From positions 52,532 through 116,531 of the forward strand of contig JAKUCV010006746.1 in the NCBI GenBank assembly GCA_028386065.3: DNA of 64,000 nt, read 5' to 3'. The translations under genes and the position numbers were made by a program. The notes under the pieces are model-generated. The model searched no databases and had not been told where the DNA came from. It saw nothing but the letters and a program-made list of their open reading frames with translations. Source of the stretch: Turnera subulata (lineage: Eukaryota; Streptophyta; Magnoliopsida; Malpighiales; Passifloraceae). Positions 36,016 through 50,700 of the stretch are shown here, one piece after another. The first letter of the stretch is position 1. Each line of letters begins with the position of its first letter.

Positions 36016-36601
36016 TGACATGTGGCACAATAATAAAAGGATTTAACGATAGTGACTGGCCTTCTCCATTGTTGTGGTTTACGATTCTTTTTCTCTGTCC
36101 CGATAGAGCAACAACAATTAATCTAGGTGGATGTCATTGTTGCAGACGGGGCAAGAGCTAGGTAGCAGACATGGCATGGACTTGTGCCGGTAAGCATTGG
36201 CAATTTAGTATAGCTTTGATATTTGTTGTGGGACGTTGCACTCAACATTGTTCTATCAACCAGAGCCAGGGACGGGAACCACACCACCGCCTATCAGAAA
36301 TTGCGGCCTTTAATTAAATACCAACTAACAAGTACTTGATTGGTATCCATTTGACTTTCCAAAGCCAACTCAAACTTTAAATTCAATCGAAGTTGTCATT
36401 ACTGATTTAAAAAATAAAAAGAATGTCTTACTAATAAACTATTTTCTTTATTCTCAAAAAAAAAAAAAACTTATTTCTTCCGTAGTTCTTTTTTTTGGTG
36501 GGATTTAAAATTTACTAGCAAGTAGGTTTTTCCTGTCCTCTAATAAAAATTTGGTAAGGAGAGGCTATAACACACTCATATTGCACTCCCAAATCCCAAA
36601 T
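34554..36601. other. Intergenic stretch downstream of the PRP gene
   Basis: The first ~300 bases are probably PRP 3' UTR. There is an (AT)n run at 35981-36011 and AT-rich unique sequence, with no gene recognised. Confidence 0.5.
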
Positions 36602-37004
36602 GGGTTTTTGGCATATTTAGTACTTAAGTTATTAAATTTGTTTATATATGTATCTAACCTTTTATTTTGTTTAATCGTATACCTAAATTTTTTATATTAT
36701 GTTCAATCTTGTACCTCTGTCTGCTCAGCCCCAGGAGATGACTCAGCTGTCCGGGTGTGGGATGCACTGACTTTTTGGGTACGTGGCAACTCTATTCATA
36801 AGCCACGTGGCAAAAAAATATCAATGAGTCCTACACTCGGGCAGCTGAGTCATCACCTGGCGAGAGATACACGATTGAATATAATTTATAAATTCAAGAT
36901 TGAACGTAATTTAAGAGTTTGGGTATAAAATTGAACAAAATATAACTTCGGGTACATAAATTAATGAAACCTAATAACTTAGGTACCAAGTATGTCAAAA
37001 ACCC
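36602..37004. mobile_element. Palindromic foldback MITE
   Basis: The outer arms are inverted copies: GGGTTTTTGGCATATTTAGTAC at the left pairs with the reverse of GTACCAAGTATGTCAAAAACCC at the right. Pairing continues through most of the 403 bases (ATGACTCAGCTG(T/C)CCG, GCCACGTGGC). There is no coding sequence. A clean target duplication was not found (ATCCC is a weak candidate), so the superfamily stays open. Confidence 0.7.
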
Positions 37005-37525
37005 ATCCCGTTGGAAACGAACCACCCATATGATTTCTTGTTGGTAGAATAGGCTAGGTTGGATTTTCAACACTTTTTTTTTTGGCAAACTAAAGATTAC
37101 AAACAACACAATTGATTCACTCACATATTCTAATTCTTCGATTCATAAAAAATGGAAAGAAATATTAGAAAATGTAGTTGGATTTAAATGGAAAGAAATA
37201 TTAGAAAATGTAATTGGAACTGAAATCGACTGGGTTAAACTTAAGAATTAAAAGTGGATTGTATATATTTTACCCCCTCCAACTCTATTTTAAAGATAGA
37301 TGAGAACTTCACTTTTGTTATGGTAATACTTTTTTCTATTTCCTTTCATTTTTTCCGATTTCTCAAATGTTGTTGAGTTATTTTATTTTTGAGAAATTTT
37401 GTCCTTTAATTTGTAAATTATCGATAAATTTTGTCCATTTTACCTTAAATTACCGGTAAATCACCCAGGACAGAGCGCGTGAGGGGGCTGGGAGGGTGAC
37501 AGTTTTTTCTTTGGTGATTTTTTTT

Positions 37526-38312
37526 GGATCAATTATTTTTTAACCACTTGAACTTTTGGTCAAATAGCTTTAACCACCTGAATTTAAAAAATCGGAATAG
37601 AAATATCTCGAACTTTATTTTTGTAAGATTTAGCCCCCTCCATCTAGTTAATGCAAGTAACGGAAATAAAATTTTAAGAAAATAAATTAAATTAAATAGA
37701 ATCATTGATACAAGCACGTGGCGTAAATAAGATCTGTTCATTTTGAAATATCATTCTACATGCTAATGATTTTTTTGTTGTTTATTTCGTTTTTAATTGT
37801 TAATAAAACTAGATTTATTGCTGATATGTTTTCCTTCAAATATGTATTTTTGTTTAATTGCAATGCGATAGGAAGGTTCAATGAGAACTTTCAAAACTTA
37901 TTGTTTTTGGCTTTAGGCTCCATCTACTATACTACCTTTCTCTCCATTCGTGAAACTGAAACAGAGGGAGTCCAAATAAAAAGAAAATATGGAGGAAAGT
38001 ATGTCCTTATCAAAATTTGAAAAATTTATTTTTATCACAAATGGATTCAATTAATAGAATTGTAGAATTATGGAGAGAGTGGTTGAATTTTACAAAAACA
38101 AAGTTTGAGGTACCTCCATCCTAGTTTTTTTAGTTCCGGTAGTTAAATCTTACAAAAATAAAGTTTGAGGTACCTCCATCCTGGTTTTTTTAGTTCCGGT
38201 AGTTAAATCATACAAAAATAAAGTTCGAGGTATCTCTATCTCAGGTTTTTTAATTGAGGTGGTTAAATCCGTTTGACCAAAAGTTAAGGTGGTAAAAAAA
38301 GTAATTAACCCG
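37526..38312. mobile_element. Mutator-like MITE with 10-bp TSD upstream of NUP188
   Basis: The element starts GGATCAATTA and ends TAATTAACCC. It is flanked by GATTTTTTTT on both sides (37516-37525 and 38313-38322), consistent with the 9-bp class plus one chance base. The inverted arms share AACCAC(C)TT(G/A)AACTTTTGGTCAAA. The right arm has expanded: three 60-bp tandem units (about 38091-38270) correspond to one unit in the left arm. There is no transposase. It ends about 440 bp before the NUP188 start codon. Confidence 0.8.
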
Positions 38313-38752
38313 ATTTTTTTTATTTTTTAAAATTAAAAAATAAATTTGAATAGTCTAGATGATGACACGTGTTATATATTGGTACCGCATATTCATAAAC
38401 GAATATATAAAAAGTTGAAGATAATAAAAGTGAGAAAGTAAAATAAAAGTTTATTTGAGTTTACTTAGGTAGTAATCTATTGTTAAAACAAAGTTAGGGT
38501 AGGTAAGATGTATTTAATTGGTCTAAAATTAAATGAAACCGACTGGTCGTTCCATTGGATGCTTTGCCTTAGGCATCTGCCAACACAAACAAAACCGCAG
38601 CGCCAAAAATCAAAAGCAAAACCCAATCTTCACCTTCCTCAAGGTTTAGTTAGGGTTTTTCAAAAGAACCAGTGCAGTTCTCTTTTGTTGTTTCTTCCTT
38701 TAAGATTCTGAGGAATCGGTGACACTGCTTCCTCTTCCTGCTCTTCCTCCCA

Positions 38753-41700
38753 ATGTCAAACCCTAAATCAGTAGTAGATTCCTCACTCTGGTGGGACCCC
38801 TTCACTTCACTCCTCACCGACCTCGAAAACGCCCCTCTCTCCTCCGACCTCCCTCCTCACTTGGTAACTGACCACTAACCGCCTCTCTGTGTGCTTTTAG
38901 TTCGATGTGCATTTCCCGTAATGTGCTGTTCTTTTGTTTGTGTTTTTTGGTTTTTAGGTGAAGAAATTGAGAGAGAATCACTCGTGGTTCGTGGACACCG
39001 TGTCGCTGTTTAAGCCGCCGAACCAGAAGTCGAAAGAAGCTCTGAATTCGCCGGAATTGAAGATCGGCTCGCATAATTTGATCGTGACGCCTGAGCTTAA
39101 GGATAAGGCCTTGCATATTAGCTCCTATTTGGTTAGCCAGTTTTAAAGTTTCCCTCTTCAATTTTCCCCCCCTTTTTAATAACTTATTAAAACCTATTTT
39201 TGGCTTTCGGCTTTTTTATGATAATAATCTTCCCGCAGTGTTTAGATGAGGTGCAATCTTACATTCTTGTACAAAGATCTCTTGAGAACAATGATTTAGC
39301 CGTTGATTCAGGAGTTGGAGACGACGTTGACGTGGTATGCAGCTTTCTCTTGCTTCTTTTCACCTTTTCAACTGTTGCTTCTGGTTTTATTTGGTCCTTG
39401 TTGTCAATGTGTAACGTTTGTTGTATATTTTTCAAGGTATTGCTTCAATACTACATTGAGCGACAGTGTTTGCTGAAGTGTACCAGGAGGATTCTTATGC
39501 ATGCTGGTAAGTTGATTTCTTTTGTTCTTGGTCACTCTTGTTCATACATTTCCTATTTGTTTTTCTTTTTGTGATGTATTGCTTGAACCTTTACTGCATT
39601 TAGCTAATGAAATGATTTTCTTGTTACCCTAATAATACTTGTATTGCCATATTGGTGCAGTGTATCTTGGGATTGGCACCGAAGAGGAAGACTTTGTTAG
39701 GAAGGGAGCTAGAAAGTTGATTTCCGATGGCTTGGAATCCAAGTTAATATCTGTCCTCCATGATCTTCTGTCTTCTACGCATCCTGTACAGATGGTAAGC
39801 TCCACGCAAGAAATTGAGTTGTACCCTTATTATTGTGTGTGATCTGGAACTGGAGGTGTATGAATGTGAGGTGTTTCATATGGAATTAAAATCATTCTGC
39901 TTGGATATTATTTGATTAATAGCTTTCTCAGTTATGCATTCAGTATATGTTGTCATACGCCACATTCTGGTGTTACTTTCTGTCCTTCACTCCTGTATTG
40001 GCTAAATGGGAATTCTGTTTCTTGTATCAACCAAAATTGTAAGAATGCTTTGTACAGGATGTTGATCTTTTCACTTTATGGGCCGAGGAGACACTGATTG
40101 AAGACAATTTGGTTCTGGACATTCTCTTCCTCATTTATTATGAGTCACTATGTTCTTGTAATGGTGAAACGTGGAGAAAGTTGTGCTTGATATACAAGGT
40201 AAACTTTTTCCCTTTCAATGCTGCTGGTTTCTACATTTCCTTTCTTGTCCCTAATCATGGCTCATGAACATAACAACACAGGGGATCTTATCAGGTTCTC
40301 TTAACTTCGGAAAGTTGACCATATCGACTGAGGCAATAAAGTCTTCTTATCATGCCAAAGTTCAGCTACTGCTGATCCTTATAGAAACGCTGGACCTGGA
40401 AAAACTTCTTCAACTTGTTCACGATGAAATCCCTTACAGGTTGCTCCTTTACCATTGTTATTCTTTTAATTATGATCTCTGTTGAACATAGATAGTTCAC
40501 TTGAGCCTTTCTGTTCATGGGAAGAATGCTGTTTAGATAGTTAACTTACTTGCAAATAAAAAAGGTGGAGCCTATCTATATATTCAAAATTCCACATGTT
40601 GTGAAAGCTAAGATATATCTGGAAATCGTGTATGTTGTCGGATGAATTGTCTTCAATGCGTTTTTAAATTGGCTGATGGTACATGCTAAACTGATGTATC
40701 TTAGGAATGAGACACTTGTGAGGTAAGTAAGGATCCTTGTGGTTTCCCTTAAACATTCATATCTAGTTATGTCATTTTTGGGTGACTGTACCTGTCTCAT
40801 TTAGATTTGTTAGTGCCTGTTTACTTCTTGCTGTTGAGGGCAGGCACTGGTATTAGAATGGTCACTGCTTTTTTTCTTGGTTTAGGATGGTGGAGTTCTT
40901 GGGCAGGAGGGAAAATGGATTAAAGTCAGATCGCAGTTGCATCATTTTCCTCCCCCTCTATTGTCTTTCTTTTGTATGCTTGTCCTAATCATAGCATCTG
41001 GTTTGTTATTCTCAGGCAGGCCGCTTCCAGTTTTTCGGTCACTGATATCCAAGAGATGGATGCATTGGTGTCTAGTATCAACAATTTTGAGATGAAAGAA
41101 ACAGGCCCTCTGCTTCTTTCATGGGCAGTATTTCTTTGTCTTGTTTCCTCATTTCCTGGAAAAGAGGAAAATGATGTGCTAATGGTACATAGTTGCTAAA
41201 ATCTGCATTCTATTAACAGCCAGTATGCACTATGCCCATGTTGATGGTACTTTGTTATCCTTTCATTTCCAGGAGGTTGATCATGCTGGCTACGTTCGTC
41301 AAGCCTTTGAGGGTTCATCCCTTAGATGCTTTGTTAATATTCTTGACAGTGACATTTTGAGGGAATCAGATGTAAGTTGTCTCAATTTTAGTTCTGTGGT
41401 TATTGTCATCAGATTTGTGTTATCAACTGTATCTAGTTTTTATACTAGCTTTCCTCTTTTGTTTTAAGCTATGTTTATTTTCTGATATTGACATTAATAC
41501 GGACATTTTTTACTGGCTGTTACTTTGGTGCATGCTTTCTGTATCAAGGGACATATTGCTGGATATCGAAGTGTCCTGAGAACTTTCATTTCTGCATTTG
41601 TTGCATCCTATGAAATTAATCTTCAGGTAACTACTTCTCTGTTGAGTTAATGAAAGTGCTTGTAAGATTTGCTGGATATTGCCTTATTATCGCCGCTTTT

Positions 41701-44700
41701 TTTTCTTCTTTTATTCTGCAGTCAGATGATACTACTCTTAATCTTATCCTGGATATTCTTTGCAAAATTTATCGTGGGGAGGTTTGTCTTCATAGCTATT
41801 GTCCTTGAGAGCTGATCATTTATTCCTTGTTACCTCTGTCCTTGTAGTTTTCTGATTGAAGAAACTCTTTTTATAAACTGGCAGGAGTCACTATGTATGC
41901 AGTTCTGGGACAGGGAAAGTTTCATTGATGGTCCAATCCGATGTCTTCTTTGCAACTTAGAAGGAGAATTCCCATTGAGGTCTGCTGAACTGGTTCGACT
42001 TTTATCGTCTCTATGTGAAGGAAGTTGGCCTGCTGAATGTGTGTAAGTGGAATATATGTATATGTTTCTTGGTGGTTGCCTTGGCCTGAATTATTCTCTA
42101 TGCTTTATCCATCTAGATTTGTCCTTTATATGCGAGATAGAACAGATATCATGGCGGTGGCAAAATGTAGTTTGATGATATAATGCACATGTTTTTGTCA
42201 CTTTGACTTCATTTTGACGCAGGTACAACTTTCTTGACAAATCTGTTGGCATATCATCCTTGTTTGAAATCACAAGTGAAGCATTGGTAGAAAACAACCC
42301 AGAGATTGTTGAAACTCGTTCCCCACTGCTTGTTCCTGGTCTTGAAAGTTTGCTGATTCCTGCTGGAACTCGAGGGCATGTTTTGAAAGTTCTCAATGGG
42401 AATACTGCTCTTGTTCGCTGGGAGGTAATGGCATAGACTTGAATCAGGTTTTACGTTCTGAGATTTTTGGCTGATTTTTGATAGAGAAAGTGATCAGAAT
42501 TTCCTTATCTGTTTTGGGGAACTGGTTATCCTCATTCCTAAATTTCATTTAGGTTTACCGCTTTTTTTTTAATAAATTATGATCTATTTCCGTCTGCATT
42601 TTGAGGATTACAATTCGTGTTTCCAGAGGAAAACATTCCACCAACTAACTATTATAAAGGAACTTTGATTCATTAATAATCATATCTAAGTTTTATTCTT
42701 TGAGAAAATCTTTCCTTGACTTTGGTATCTGGACTTTCATCCTATCAAATATTCTTCTTTGGTTTATTAAGGGATGGGATTCTCTTTGATTTTCACTGAG
42801 AAATTCTTTTTGTCCTTTTTCATTCTGTCTGATCATCTGAAAGAAGTTACTACTGCTAAAGTTCTAGTTTCATCTGTCAGATGCTTTGCACTACTTGGCA
42901 GTTCTTCCATCTGCTTGTTCATCATAGCATGTCATTTATCAGAAGGTCACAATTCAGTATGTTTAGAGTCTTGCTTGGTTATGATGAATAAAAGTTATAC
43001 TACTGAGGAAGTGCAGATTTATATAAATAAACATTATACTCTCCAATGACTACTTGTTTTTTGCCAACACATGCATTTTCTTTTGTAGTATGTGCAATCA
43101 GGTGTGCTTGTCTTGCTCCTCCGATTGGCTCACGAACTATATTTGGAAAGTAATGAGGAAGTGTTTCTTACTCTTGACCTCTTCAGGCGAATGGTGTCAT
43201 TTAATACGGTAATTTGCATCAAGTTTTGGCATGTCTAGTTTCTTCTATTATTTTTCACAAAAGAAGGAATGGCAAGGGGAGAAAGGATGAATACTGCATT
43301 ATGGAGAAGTAGATGATCTTCAAACACAAAGTGACATGAATAAAACTAAAAAATGCTAGGCAGCAGGACTAGATTTCAGTTTCATCGTAATCGACTAAGA
43401 TTCTTATATGTTGTGATTTCAGGCTGTCACTTTTTCTTTGTTGGACGTCGGATACAAATTTTATCAACAGGAGGCTAGAATGGTTGGACATATGGAAAAA
43501 ACATTTTGGTAATTAGCTGACATGCAGAATATATATATTTTGCATCACTGTGAGTTATTCTTATCTGCGTGTTTTGAATATTTGTCCTCATTTTCTGCCT
43601 TTGTTCTGTGACAGGGTAGTTGAGACACTCTGCACTGTGATCAAGCGCTTGCCTTCTAGTGCTTTTAGTGCTGTGATAATGTCAATGGGTATCAGTATTT
43701 TAGCAAAGATGTTGAAATGGTAATTCGAGATTTCTTCCTGCTAAGCGATCCTCCCTTTCTTGTCTTTTTTATTTTACTGGAAAACCAAATTCTCATCAAT
43801 AATCACCAACCACAAATTGGTGAGGCAACACTCATTTTAATGCATTACTACTACTCTTCCAACTCTAAACACTTATGTACGTCTCACAAATTCGAGATAT
43901 ATGACCTTATTTGCATATTGGTAATAAAATGTTCTCAACTTGAATTTGTTTAGGTTTTCAATTCATAAAAGAACCTTTCTCTGTTCATTATGCTCTTTCT
44001 TTCTGTAGTTTATATTCCTTCAAGTACTGTGTACATGTTTATTAGCAAAACTTATTGCCACAAATCTAAGCAATTTATTTTCTCTCTTTGCTTTTGCTAG
44101 TGCCCCATCTCATGTTGCTGCTATTGCTTTGAAGACAAATGTATTTGAGATGGCTTTGAATGCGAATGTCTTGGCTGACTACGATTGCTCCCCTAGGTAA
44201 ATCCTATGATTCTATCCATAAACTTTTATTTTCCTCAACTCATAGCATGCATGTGTGTAATGATTTTCTTAAATGGTTTTTTTGATACTCTAATCTATAG
44301 CTGCCCTCGTTTTTCTCCTTCTGTCTACTATCTATTCTAAATTTTTAGCAGCTGACATTTTATCGCTAACTTATTTTACTCAAATTCTTCACAATTGTGG
44401 CTCCAGTGGATCCTGGTTGCTTTCTGGAAGATTGGCAAAATTGCTCCTGGTAGACTCTGAACAGAACGATTATGGCCACCCGTTAACTATATCAGGTATA
44501 TTAATTGTTGTTCCTTGTTTCTTATCGCCACTACGGTTAGCTTTCTTTCAGTGCTGGTTTGCTTTTTTCCTTGTGTTTCTGTGACGTTTGCTTTCTTATT
44601 TTGTCTTGGAATTTAGCATGTGGTTCTATTTGTTTCTGATTCATCTTTAGTGCCTTAATGCAGTTACTTTACTTCTCATGTTTTTTCATGTCTAGATCTT

Positions 44701-47700
44701 TTTAAGTTTTGGTATTCCATCTATTCTGTTCCAAGTGATATCCCCTTGTCCAAAGGGCATTTTGGTGTGTGCTTAACTCTTTTGTATTCAACTACTGTTA
44801 TGATAGACATATCCGGTGTCATCAATAGTAGTAAAGTGATGGATGTGACTGTTTGATATAATGCAAATAAATTAACATAATACTTGATCTCCCAATAAGG
44901 AAGGGACAGAAAAGTCTGTTATCCATGAGTCCGCCGTTCCTTGCAGTTTTGAACTAACTTCTACGTTTGATATACTGGATGCTGTGATTGGTCTTCTTGT
45001 CATGCATCGTCTTTGTATCACTTCATATAATTTGTATTCTGTATAGATTTCAGCTGTTACACATTTTTTTCTCATTAGCTTTTGTTCAACCATTTAACGG
45101 GTGAACTTGCTCTAATATTCTTGCATGATCCCTTTATTCTAACATACATATAATCACAATGCAGTGCTGGACTTTACCATGCAGTTGGTGGAGACAAGAT
45201 TAGAGAATGATCTGGTTCTTGCATTGGTTGTTTTCTCCATGCAGTATATTCTAGTTAATCACGAGTACTGGAAGTATAAAGTGAGAAATGTTCGATGGAA
45301 AGTAACAGTGAAGGTACTTCTTGGTCGTTTGTTCTATCTGTCATGATCGTTTCTGCCATTTTTTTTAATCTCTCTATCGTTTTGGAACCCCACATTAGGC
45401 AATGGTCTGCCTTATTAGCTTCATCATTTTGTAGGGCCAAATGAGCCAATAATACAGGAGTGCGCAGAATATACGTAAGCCGGTCTGATATGATAGCATT
45501 TCTTGTTGATCAGAATTTATTGATACAGGACAAAAAATGGTAGCTTATCAATAGTTTCATCCTAGAGGATATTTCTGAAAATTTGCTTTAGCTTGGGAAT
45601 TGATGCAGTTCACTATTTGAAATGAGATCTACTGCAAAAGTAGTTGAGTCTAACATGTCTAGATTGCCTATGTGTTAATTCTTCTTTGGTTCTGTTTAGC
45701 ATTTGTGGTTATGATTTCAACCGGTGCCGTTCTATTAATTCTGACAAACCCAGGATGTTATGGACACAGATGTATGTTGTTCTTGATTTCAAGACTTTTT
45801 GGAAGTTAACTTTTTTTTCTTCAGAAGTAACTTTGTCTACTTTTAGGTGTTGGAATTGATGGATGCGTGCATTAAGTCAGTCTCTTCCATGGAAAAGTTG
45901 GGCAAGGCCATTCGTGATGTATTACTTAATGATTCTTCAATTCACAATGTACTCTTGCGTCTTATTTGTACCACTAAGCAAACCTTGGAGGTGAGTTTCT
46001 TTTCTCCCATTTTTAATTGGTATTAGTTGAAATCCTTCAGTCATTTACGATTTGTAAGTGCATCTTTCTAGCAGAACCTTTATGTCAGCCGCCTCTTTGA
46101 TTTGAGTGAGATTGAAGGATTTCAGCTTGCTATTTGTTCTGCTTTGGATATTCTGCACGGCATGCTATCCCATTTTTCTGAGGTAAGATTTGTGATGTTT
46201 TTCTCAGCTATTGCGTACTAGTTCATGTGATATTGCTTTACATGCCTGTGTTAGTTCTCACGAGTGGTACTTATCTGTTGCCATAATTTATGTGAATTTT
46301 GAATCTTTGCTTTCTCTTGTAAAGTATAGGAAAAATAAGGATACTTTTATGACAAGATGGCTTCGGAAAATATCGCACAAGTTTTACAGGAATAAATTTA
46401 AACAGATCGTCTGTTTTGTATTTCTTGTTCTTGCTTTCTCTTGGACCTGAATTTTTATTTGGTTTTATTTGGTTTTAACGAACAAAATGTGTTGTGATTG
46501 TTTTACAGGATATGTCTCCCCATATTTCTGTCTTTCATCAAGTAGTGATGTCATCAACAACAAAACCAACTCCGGTTGTTGCTGCTGTTATGTCCTTGAC
46601 GTCATATACTCGCAATCCTGTATGAGCTTCATTCACTTCTATTTTGAAATTTTATGCACTTTATATATTGCTGCTTTGCGTTTCTGAATAATTACTTACT
46701 ATCTCAAAGATACAGTTCTCTTGGATGCCTGAATGCTTTTGATTTGTGCTGCATTAGAATAGTTATAGAGGAGCACGCAACGATCTAGCTTTTACTTTTC
46801 CCTACAAAATTTTCACGGAATATTTATTCATAATAGAGTAAACTCTGATGGCTGCATATCAAAATCACAAATCGTTATCATGCTATGCTTTTGCATGCAA
46901 GCATGTCTGTCTATTGTGAACGGCAATCCCATACTGAAGACTAGCTGTCCCAATCTAAGCTATATTGCTAGAAAATGCTCATGTCCATACAACTTAAGAT
47001 TGACCCTTTTGAAAGCTGAATGGTGAAAATGCTGCTGTTCATTGTATTCTACAATTCTCATTGATTTGCAAGCTTAATGTTGGTCTGAATAGAAGCTATG
47101 GATGTATACTGTTGAGTTTTGGACTTCCTGTGCTGTTTTTATCAAACCCTTTTATTCCATGTCTCTTTCCACATGGTAGAACTCTGGACTGCTAGACAAT
47201 TGGTATTTAAAATTTCTGCCTGTGAATTATTTGTCCCATGCAGGCAATACAGGTTCGTGCTGCTAGGGTTCTGTCTGTGTTGTTGACAACAGCCGATTCT
47301 CTACAACCATATTTTGCTGGAAGAATATGCTTTGGTCTAGATGAGATGCAGGTTGATATTTTTTACGTATGCTCTGTTTTTCTCCTGTACAGTTTTAAGA
47401 AAAATTTATTTCTTGTTGGTTTTTTTCTAATCTGAATGTCATTGGTTGCTTTATTTTAGATTGCAGATTTGGGGCATTCTGTTGAAGATGTATTTTGCAA
47501 GCCCTTGGATGGGAACGAAGATTTGTTTGTTGCTGTAGTCAATCTCCTTGCCTCCTTAGCACGGTATCAGGTGTGTTGTACTGTGCAGGAATTGCAACTT
47601 AGAGTTTTTCTTTGTTTCTAACTGTCCCCGATTTCTTAACCTTAGACTTTTGGCCAGTATATTACGCAGAATTTCAAGACTTTAGGTGGGTTGTAATTTT

Positions 47701-50700
47701 AGTGTTCTGCTAAAGTTTGCATATGGGTTTCTGAGATAGCATGCTAGATACCAGGTTGTTTAGTATTGACTAGGCCATTAAACTTAGCACAGGCCTACTT
47801 GTAGAGTTCCAAATAGCCCTTTCTAATCTGTTTACGTGGAATCTATCTACTTTTTTTTTTTCCAGAAAACATAAAAGCTGTCTGACTACAAGCTTAAAAT
47901 TTTTTTGCAATAATGTATTATGACAATTACCATTGCAGTTTGAGCCTGTTTTTTATTATTTCTTAAAGTTAAAGATCATCTCTGTTTTTTTAATTGTACT
48001 CTACCATTCTAGCTTATCCAGACATGATTTTCTTATTTTGGTGGGCGCTATGTTGTAGCCTGCTTATCTTGTTGCCGTGTTTCTTCCAAAAGAGGATGGA
48101 GCAGTTCATGGCTCGGAGAAATCAGGGAACGAAGCTTCAGGCTTGTTAGAGGGGTCAAAGAAATCAATGCCAGTAGATGCGTTATTGCAATATGTTGAAA
48201 ATTCCAATGATTTTATGAACAGGTTTGTCTGGAAATAATCTGCTTTGTAGCTTTCTCCTGCCAATATTCCTATCTGATGAAAGCGGGTAAGTTGGTGCTG
48301 ATGAAATGAAATTAAATATGATGATGTTGGAGGGAAATTTGAAGCATAGTGAATGAGGCAGAAAAGACGAAACAAAGATGATTCATAGAGTTTTCAGATG
48401 CTAAACATTGGGCAGGATGCAAATGCATCAGATGATGCAGAGATGATAGTAAAATGATTCTGAGAGGACTGGATAAAATATGTTATTAGAGCAACCGGCA
48501 GCCCTCTGGTATGTGGTTGCCTTCTAAAATTCAGTGACTAAATGGCTGCACTTTAATTGAAATTTTATCCCCTGGATTATCTTGAAGGTGTAACTTTAGA
48601 CAGAATTGAATAGAGGAAACGAGTAAATGTAGCCAATGCAATAACTTTAAGATGAAGGGCAAGCTGAGTTTAGCATCAGAGTTAATGTGAATTGTTATAG
48701 AGCCTTGCTTCTTTTTTCTGTATGGTTGATACATTAAATCTCATTATATTGCACCTTATAATCTGTTTAATCTCTTTTTCTCCAGCAATCCTCGGATACT
48801 GCTTGTTATTCTTGATTTTCTGAAGGCGTTGTGGCAAGGTGCGGGCCACTACATGAGTATATTGGAGAGCCTGAAGAGCTCTGGAAAGTTTTGGAAACAA
48901 TTATCAAACTGCATTTCACTAGTTGATTGCTCGGAGGCTTCTACTGTTGCAAAAGTCACTGAGAGAGACTCTCATAACTTGGCATACAAGTATCAGTGTC
49001 AATCACATATATTGGAATTAATGACACATGATATGTTCCTGAAAAAGAAGTTATTACATGCTGAGTCACTTTTAAATGGAGTATCTAATTCAAAGGAGAG
49101 CGCTGAAAATGCAGCTAGCAAAGAAATATCAAAATCTTTGAATGACTCTGAGTCGACGGATATGTTTTCTAGTCTGTGCAAGAGACCCATATTGGAGAAC
49201 ATGATTAAGTCATATGCTTCTTGTGAATATAACAATGGCATTTTTCATGCCGCAAAGGTGTCCTTTCAATATCCTTCATTCTCTTTTTCTTTCCTTCCGT
49301 TTGTTATTGTTGACAATCTATCCAATCCTTTTCCCTTTTTTTAGGGCTTTTATTCAATCCCTTTTCTGATGTGCTGTTATTCACCATTTTTTGTTAGTAC
49401 GACTAAAATCTTTTTGGAAACACCAAAAAAGCAATCAGTATTGCTAATCCTGCAATCTTATTGCCATCTTTAATGTGCAGGTTGCAGCTGCTTTATTTGT
49501 TGTCCATGTGATGGGGAAATTAGCAGCTAGTAATGCTGGTACTTTGTCTGTGTCATTGGTTCAGAGGATTCGCATCACATACGAACAGGTAAGCCTTTTC
49601 TCAATATATGTTTATCTTGTCCTTTATGAGTTATGTCAGTGCTCGATAATGAACTTCATTATGTGTCTTGTTTGCAAATTCATAGAAGAGGCCTTAAAGA
49701 GAACACTTTAATTGACATCTTTATGCCCAATTTCTTCTTGTCATTCAACTTTTTGAGGTCTCTTTGTTTTTCTTGTTAAACAGTTGACTGCTCAGCTTTC
49801 CTTTTCTGAACTGTTAGCACAATATTTGCAGCGGGGTTACAGGTATTGTTCCGTATTCTTTGCATTTTTACTGTGCAGCGACCATGTCAATGTGCTTTTC
49901 TCTTGCTGATTTAACTCTTGTCATTTTCTAGACTTTTGTACACAATCTACTTTGATTCTTTTTTCATGGCTTGATGTCTTATTATTTCTGTTCAGTGAAG
50001 GAAAGGAGCTGAAAGATCTAATAGTCAATGATCTCTACTATCACCTTCAAGGAGAGCTTGAAGGTCGTAAAATTGGTCCTGGGCCATTCAAAGAGCTCTC
50101 ACAGTACCTACTGGAAATGGATAGTTTGCAGAGTTATCGGTATAAGTACAGTGGAGAACTCTGCACAATTTCCAAAGATGTACTCTTGTATGACCTGAAG
50201 TGCATACAGTCAGATTTGGGATTAGATACATGGGACTATAATGATTGGAAAATGTCTAAACCAATTGCAAAAACAATGCTGGATTGCATGGAGCAAGCAA
50301 ATTCCATGGCTTTGCTTGAAAATTCGAAACTTTCTGCACTGAAGGCATTGATTGGCGTCTTGGCCATGTACAGGGATAGTGTGAGTTTTTGAATTCTATT
50401 GTTTTTTGTTGCAGCTTCTAATTTTGCAATATTGAGTTGTGTTTTTTTAGCAGTTTCAGAAAGGTGAAGGTGCGGTAATGGATATGATTGACATGATTTA
50501 TCTACATTCTTCCAATTATGTAGATTTACTGTCAGCTGCTTCTTTTTTTGTTTTTCATTTTCCTTAATCATTGAACAACCTTCTTTCTTTTTTTTTTTTT
50601 TTTGCATTGACAGCCAGTGGAGAGAAAGGCTACAAGTGCACTGGCAATTCCCAGCCAACTTTGCTTTTCATGCATTAACCACTTATGCCAATGTCTCCAC

